Of a DNA stretch of 10,076 bases, positions 7,584 to 10,076 are shown piece by piece (positions within the stretch are counted from its first letter, which is position 1; each line of letters opens with the position of its first letter). The notes beneath the pieces were generated by a model, which was not told where the DNA came from, made no database searches, and worked only from the letters and a program-made list of their open reading frames with translations. The DNA is taken from contig JALWRU010000531.1 of NCBI GenBank assembly GCA_026994095.1, forward strand, positions 1 through 10,076, given 5' to 3'. This DNA comes from Nitrospira sp. Its GTDB lineage: Bacteria > Nitrospirota > JACRHL01. The position numbers and the translations under genes were made by a program.

Positions 7584-7802
7584 TTGGCCAAGGAAGAATC
7601 CATCGAGGTAGAGGGCACCGTGCTGGAGTCCCTGCCGAACGCCTTTTTCAAGGTTGAAACCGACAACGGGCATCAGGTGCTGGCGCACATTTCTGGCAAG
7701 ATGCGAAAACACTATATTCGCATCCTCCCTGGTGACAAGGTCACGCTGGAACTGAGTCCCTACGACCTGACCCGTGGCCGGATTACCTATCGGGAGCGGT
7801 AA
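7584..7802 (+). CDS. infA: translation initiation factor IF-1
   Basis: The 72-aa, single S1/OB-fold protein has the exact family length. IF-1 binds the 30S A site and helps IF-2 and IF-3 set up initiation. It shows the family core: GTVLESLPNAFF (11-22), HISGKMRKHYIRILPGDKV (35-53) and SPYDLTRGRITYR (58-70). The start codon is TTG, with GAGGA (7571-7575) 8 bases before it. An in-frame TAG at 7569 excludes any upstream start, and the next Met is inside the SGKMRK core, so the TTG start is well supported. It lies 103 bases after ettA on the same strand. Sequence details such as the HISGKMRK stretch look more like gammaproteobacterial than alphaproteobacterial IF-1, from memory. Confidence 0.97.
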   Translation: MAKEESIEVEGTVLESLPNAFFKVETDNGHQVLAHISGKMRKHYIRILPGDKVTLELSPYDLTRGRITYRER

Positions 7803-7879
7803 CCACCCTGTCTGAACGCCCGCCGCTTGCCTGTTGCGACGCGGTTTATCGGCGTGTTTTCTGCTCGACTGCTTGCCCC

Positions 7880-7910
7880 AACAGCATCGGTACAGGTGCC
7901 GCTGTTTGAT
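7880..7910 (+). terminator. stem-loop after infA, possible weak terminator
   Basis: AACAGC (7880-7885) pairs with GCTGTT (7901-7906). An inner GGTA/TGCC stem closes a CAGG loop, with a 3-base bulge (ATC) on the left side. The tail TTTGAT is only slightly T-rich, so intrinsic termination would be weak. It lies 78 bases after the infA stop. It could equally be a structured spacer. Confidence 0.3.
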
Positions 7911-7918
7911 GTCAGGCG

Positions 7919-7948
7919 CAGTCATTTCTAATTTCCCTGCTGTATAAC
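7919..7948 (+). promoter_or_regulatory. possible promoter for the HDOD-GAF gene pair
   Basis: TATAAC (7943-7948) is a 5/6 match to a -10 box. The best -35 at usable spacing is CAGTCA (7919-7924, 18-base spacer, only 3/6). An overlapping alternative is TTGATG (7906-7911) with TAATTT (7929-7934), 17 bases apart. The 199-base gap after infA otherwise holds only the stem-loop at 7880 and the ribosome binding site. Confidence 0.3.
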
Positions 7949-7987
7949 CCTTGAGCAATCCCGACAATTTTCCGACAGGAGAATTGC

Positions 7988-7994
7988 GGAGGAG
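7988..7994 (+). promoter_or_regulatory. strong ribosome binding site of the HDOD gene
   Basis: GGAGGAG sits 7 bases before ATG 8002, the best Shine-Dalgarno match noticed in the window. A second AGGAG (7977-7981) lies just upstream. Confidence 0.8.
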
Positions 7995-8001
7995 CTGAGC
8001 A

Positions 8002-8856
8002 ATGCAGGGGCAACAAACCCTAAAACATATATTGCGTGTGGACGAAGTGCCCACGCTGCCCGAAGTCATTCACCGGATTCTTGCGATCTCCGGCGACCCG
8101 GCGGCGTCCATGCGGCAGTTGACCGAGGTGGTCAGTCAGGATCTGGCCTTGACCGCCAATGTGATTCGGTTGGTCAATTCGGCCTACTTTGGCTTCTCGC
8201 GCCCGATTCATAACATCCATCAAGCCGGTGTGCTGCTTGGATTCCAGAGCATCCGCTCGCTGTCACTGGGGACCTCGGTCATCCAGCAGTTCAGCGGTCC
8301 CAAGGGGGTCGACGAGCGCTCTTTCTGGCGTCACAGCCTTGCGGTGGCAACGGTGGCGACCGGGTTGTGTGAGCGGGGCCACCATTCGGCATTGCCGGTA
8401 GCGTTCCTGTCGGGTCTGCTGACCGATCTGGGCGTGTTGCTGCTGGCCCTGCACAATCCGGAAGTGGCTCAGGAGGTCTATTCAACACAGGATGGAGAGC
8501 CTGTTTTGTTACGGGAGCGGGCCGCTTTTGGAATCGACCACGCCACGCTGGGTGCTGAACTGGCCGATCATTGGCATCTGGGCAGCACCTTGACGGCCGG
8601 GATTGGCGGCCACCACCTGCTGCCGGATGAGGGGTTGGAAAACCAGCCTGAACTGGCACGAATTCTCTACCTCAGCGAATATCTGGTGGCGGAGACGCAT
8701 CCACTGGACGGCGCGCCACTGGCCGAGCCCAACGCCCATCAAGTGGCCATATCACTCGGCTGGCAAGAGGCTCAGATCGAAGAGGTCATGGCCAACTGCG
8801 CCCGCCCGCTGGAACAGGTGGACGCATTTATCACCGTTGGAGCCAGCGCATCATGA
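8002..8856 (+). CDS. HDOD domain signalling protein
   Basis: The 284-aa soluble protein consists almost entirely of one HDOD domain, a relative of HD phosphohydrolases that usually serves as a signalling or scaffold unit. Visible family features are: VPTLPEVIHRIL near the start (16-27), QDLALTANVIRLVNSAYFG (46-64), the IRSLSLG turn (84-90), FWRHS with H111, FLSGLLTDLG (135-144), and GIDHATLGAELADHW followed by GGHH (~177-205). The HD dyad found in some relatives as LLHDIG here reads LLTDLG (T141, D142), so metal-dependent hydrolysis is unlikely. The start is ATG with a strong ribosome binding site. Its stop overlaps the start of the GAF gene as ATGA, so the two proteins are probably made together and may interact. 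No output domain is attached and the pathway is unknown. Confidence 0.9.
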   Translation: MQGQQTLKHILRVDEVPTLPEVIHRILAISGDPAASMRQLTEVVSQDLALTANVIRLVNSAYFGFSRPIHNIHQAGVLLGFQSIRSLSLGTSVIQQFSGPKGVDERSFWRHSLAVATVATGLCERGHHSALPVAFLSGLLTDLGVLLLALHNPEVAQEVYSTQDGEPVLLRERAAFGIDHATLGAELADHWHLGSTLTAGIGGHHLLPDEGLENQPELARILYLSEYLVAETHPLDGAPLAEPNAHQVAISLGWQEAQIEEVMANCARPLEQVDAFITVGASAS

Positions 8857-9758
8857 GTCACGGGGTGCGATCCAAAGAAAGCCCGGTGGATCGGGAGGAC
8901 GGCGTCGAACTGTCGTCTACGCCAGCGGGTCCTGGTATGGCGTCCCTGGCCCCGGACGATCCGGTAGGGGAGGCCCTGCGCCATGCCATGGCGTCTACCC
9001 GCGAGAAGATTGCTGAACTGTCGCTGGTGCGGGATCTGGGCGAATGCGCCACGATGCTGGAGGATATGCCCGGCCTGACCCGGCGCATGTGCGACATCGT
9101 GCAACAGTCGTTGCAGTTGGATCGCTGTTCTCTGTACGGGATCAGTGCGGGGCAGTGGAGCCTGCTGGCCATTGCTGTCGCCCACGAGCCTTATGGCGGT
9201 GACCTGTCGTCATCTGCCTCAGACACGGTCGATACGTTACTGAACCGGGCCAGTCATCAGCGTGGTAATGCGCCAATGCTGGACCTGACCGGGCCGACCC
9301 CACGGGTTGCGCTGCCGATCTACCAGGGAGACGAAGTGGTGGCGGTGTTGCTGTTCACCGACCCGGATGCTGCCGACCTGTGTGACCGACGACGTCCGCT
9401 GCTGGCAATTCTGGCACGGCAGATCGGGGTGTTGTTGCAGGTTGCGTGGATGTTCCAGCAGGCAGAGGTGAGGGAGTACTCGCTGATGGAGGCACTGGCC
9501 GAGCGAGAGCAGACCCTGGACGATCTTGGTACCCCGGCATCACAACAGGTGGTTCGGGTGCAGAGTGAGGTGCTGGATCGGCTGAATGAGGCGTTACGCC
9601 CGGCCCTCGATCAGGCTAAAAAATTGGCTGGTATGGGCCTTTCCGCACCGGCAGACGATGCCGCAAACGCGCTGGAAGAACAGCTTCAGGCAGCGATAGA
9701 AGTGGCCAATGTCCTCCAGCAAAAGGCGCTGGACCTACCGGTTAATAGCCCTTTCTGA
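8853..9758 (+). CDS. GAF-like sensory protein with helical C-terminal tail
   Basis: The 301-aa soluble protein shares a 4-base ATGA overlap with the HDOD gene; a GGAG (8839-8842) lies 10 bases before the ATG. Residues 1-~40 look disordered. Helix ~41-70 leads into a GAF-like domain (~55-200): a helix with MPGLTRRMCDIVQQSL, the strand LDRCSLYGIS, then VALPIYQGDEVVAVLLFTD and a closing helix LLAILARQIGVLLQVAWMF. GAF domains bind small ligands or mediate dimer contacts; the ligand here cannot be read. Residues ~205-295 are two or more long helices. The stretch LNEALRPAL (244-252) aligns with the MSHELRTPL phosphoacceptor segment of histidine kinases, with Glu where His would be. No ATP-binding domain follows, so this may be a kinase-derived dimerisation unit, or simply a coiled coil. 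GAF is fairly secure; the tail reading is not. Confidence 0.82.
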   Translation: MSHGVRSKESPVDREDGVELSSTPAGPGMASLAPDDPVGEALRHAMASTREKIAELSLVRDLGECATMLEDMPGLTRRMCDIVQQSLQLDRCSLYGISAGQWSLLAIAVAHEPYGGDLSSSASDTVDTLLNRASHQRGNAPMLDLTGPTPRVALPIYQGDEVVAVLLFTDPDAADLCDRRRPLLAILARQIGVLLQVAWMFQQAEVREYSLMEALAEREQTLDDLGTPASQQVVRVQSEVLDRLNEALRPALDQAKKLAGMGLSAPADDAANALEEQLQAAIEVANVLQQKALDLPVNSPF

Positions 9759-9769
9759 CGGTATTTTTT
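9736..9769 (+). terminator. possible weak intrinsic terminator over the end of the GAF gene
   Basis: TACCG (9736-9740) can pair with CGGTA (9759-9763), directly followed by six T's (9764-9769). The stem is only 5 bp and the loop is 18 bases, spanning the stop codon. The T run supports termination and the weak stem argues against it. Confidence 0.3.
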
Positions 9770-10019
9770 GGCCCTTGGCCTCCCTTAAAACCGGAATCAA
9801 ACAGGTGTTTACCGGCGCATAGGCATGCCCGGATTCGGCCTGTACCCTCAACAATGGGCCCCTTCCTGCGCCTCCGGTAACCGGTGCATCTATTGGGGCC
9901 GCAAGGTGGTCCTCTCGCCCTGCAGGAATACGCCGGTCGGCAGGCTTTGATTTGTTCAGGATGACAGGGGGCAAAGTGCATACATTCCAGTCGTGGAGGG
10001 CGGGGGTATGTAGGCCGTG
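9759..10019. other. intergenic stretch without a convincing gene
   Basis: I see no protein-like reading frame with a start and ribosome binding site on either strand, and no tRNA or other RNA family that I recognise. Small palindromes occur: CCGGT-A-ACCGG near 9876, GCC-GGTC-GGC near 9933, and an imperfect stem flanking a T-rich tail around 9918-9950. TCAGGATGACAG (9957-9968) resembles, from memory, an extragenic motif (TGTCATCCTGA on the other strand) seen scattered in many bacterial genomes. This could be gene remnant or untranslated sequence. Confidence 0.5.
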
Positions 10020-10047
10020 TTTACAGCCCCCAGGGGGCTCTTATAAA
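10020..10047 (+). promoter_or_regulatory. probable sigma-70 promoter reading out of the window
   Basis: TTTACA (10020-10025) and TATAAA (10042-10047), each a 5/6 match, are 16 bases apart. This is the best promoter match noticed in the window. It marks the start of an AT-rich tail (only about 6 G/C in 10040-10076) and probably drives a gene beyond the right edge. Confidence 0.5.
10025..10039. repeat. perfect GC-rich palindrome in the promoter spacer
   Basis: AGCCCCCAGGGGGCT is a perfect inverted repeat of 7+7 bases around a single A. It fills the spacer between the -35 and -10 boxes. It could be an operator, or as RNA a short stem from incoming transcripts. A terminator is less likely because CTCTTATAAAG follows rather than a T run. 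Confidence 0.55.
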
Positions 10048-10076
10048 GTTAACCTTTTACATTAATTATATTAGTA

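Noticed and set aside
7839..7860. ACGC/GCGT hairpin followed by GTTTT after infA as a terminator
   Set aside because: The stem is only 4 bp with a 9-base loop, weaker than the stem-loop at 7880-7910.
7530..8069. Open minus-strand frame across infA and the following gap
   Set aside because: It runs antisense through IF-1 and shows no domain or ribosome binding site.
9770..9780. GGCC-CTT-GGCC hairpin next to a T run as a terminator
   Set aside because: The T run lies before the hairpin on the + strand and reads as A's after it on the minus strand, so it is not a terminator in either direction.
9735..9981. Two overlapping minus-strand frames of 79 codons in the right intergenic region
   Set aside because: No ribosome binding site or protein-like composition. 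They overlap each other in different frames and run into the GAF gene.
9961..10065. Small + strand frame of 34 codons starting ATG 9961
   Set aside because: Poor ribosome binding site, and it runs through the promoter and palindrome at 10020-10047; probably chance.
1..10076. Defence system, CRISPR array, insertion sequence, tRNA or rRNA
   Set aside because: No repeat-spacer pattern, transposase motif, cloverleaf or rRNA-like sequence was seen on either strand.

Overview
The window is a compact block of eight genes, all on the + strand, in GC-rich DNA (roughly 60% GC by eye) that falls off sharply in the last ~37 bases. A complete EttA-type ABC-F protein, an IF-1 of Gram-negative type, a sigma-54 activator paired with a HAMP sensor kinase, and an HDOD protein together suggest a proteobacterium. 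I cannot fix the class from sequence alone: IF-1 looks gamma-like, and a Magnetococcales-type lineage is also possible. No mobile element, CRISPR array, rRNA or tRNA was recognised.

Layout. Positions 2-1921 hold the 3' part of a fused class II aldolase / short-chain dehydrogenase whose start lies left of the window. Eight bases later begins a membrane sensor histidine kinase (1930-3417), followed by a sigma-54-dependent response regulator (3444-4835). These three could be one operon. A likely sigma-70 promoter (4852-4879) then leads into an unrecognised Arg-rich protein (4887-5690) whose C-terminus resembles a worn cold-shock domain. Next come two translation genes: ettA (5804-7480), whose product gates the initiation-to-elongation step, and infA (7584-7802), encoding IF-1 from a TTG start. 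The last pair is an HDOD protein (8002-8856) and a GAF-domain protein (8853-9758), joined by a 4-base ATGA overlap and probably translationally coupled. The final 318 bases carry no convincing gene but do contain a good -35/-10 pair with a perfect GC-rich palindrome in its spacer.

How the genes may work together. The kinase and regulator form a canonical phosphorelay acting on sigma-54 promoters; the targets are not visible. The central group leans toward translation: a possible RNA-binding protein, EttA and IF-1. A 9-bp inverted repeat could hide the infA ribosome binding site on read-through transcripts from ettA. The HDOD/GAF pair looks like a small signalling module without an obvious catalytic output.

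Most worth a second look: the unrecognised cold-shock-like protein, the TTG start and possible leader pairing of infA, the apparent phosphoacceptor-less DHp-like tail of the GAF protein, and the palindrome-bearing promoter at the right end. Most of the window is otherwise ordinary housekeeping and signalling content. I did not see a clearly new multi-gene system.
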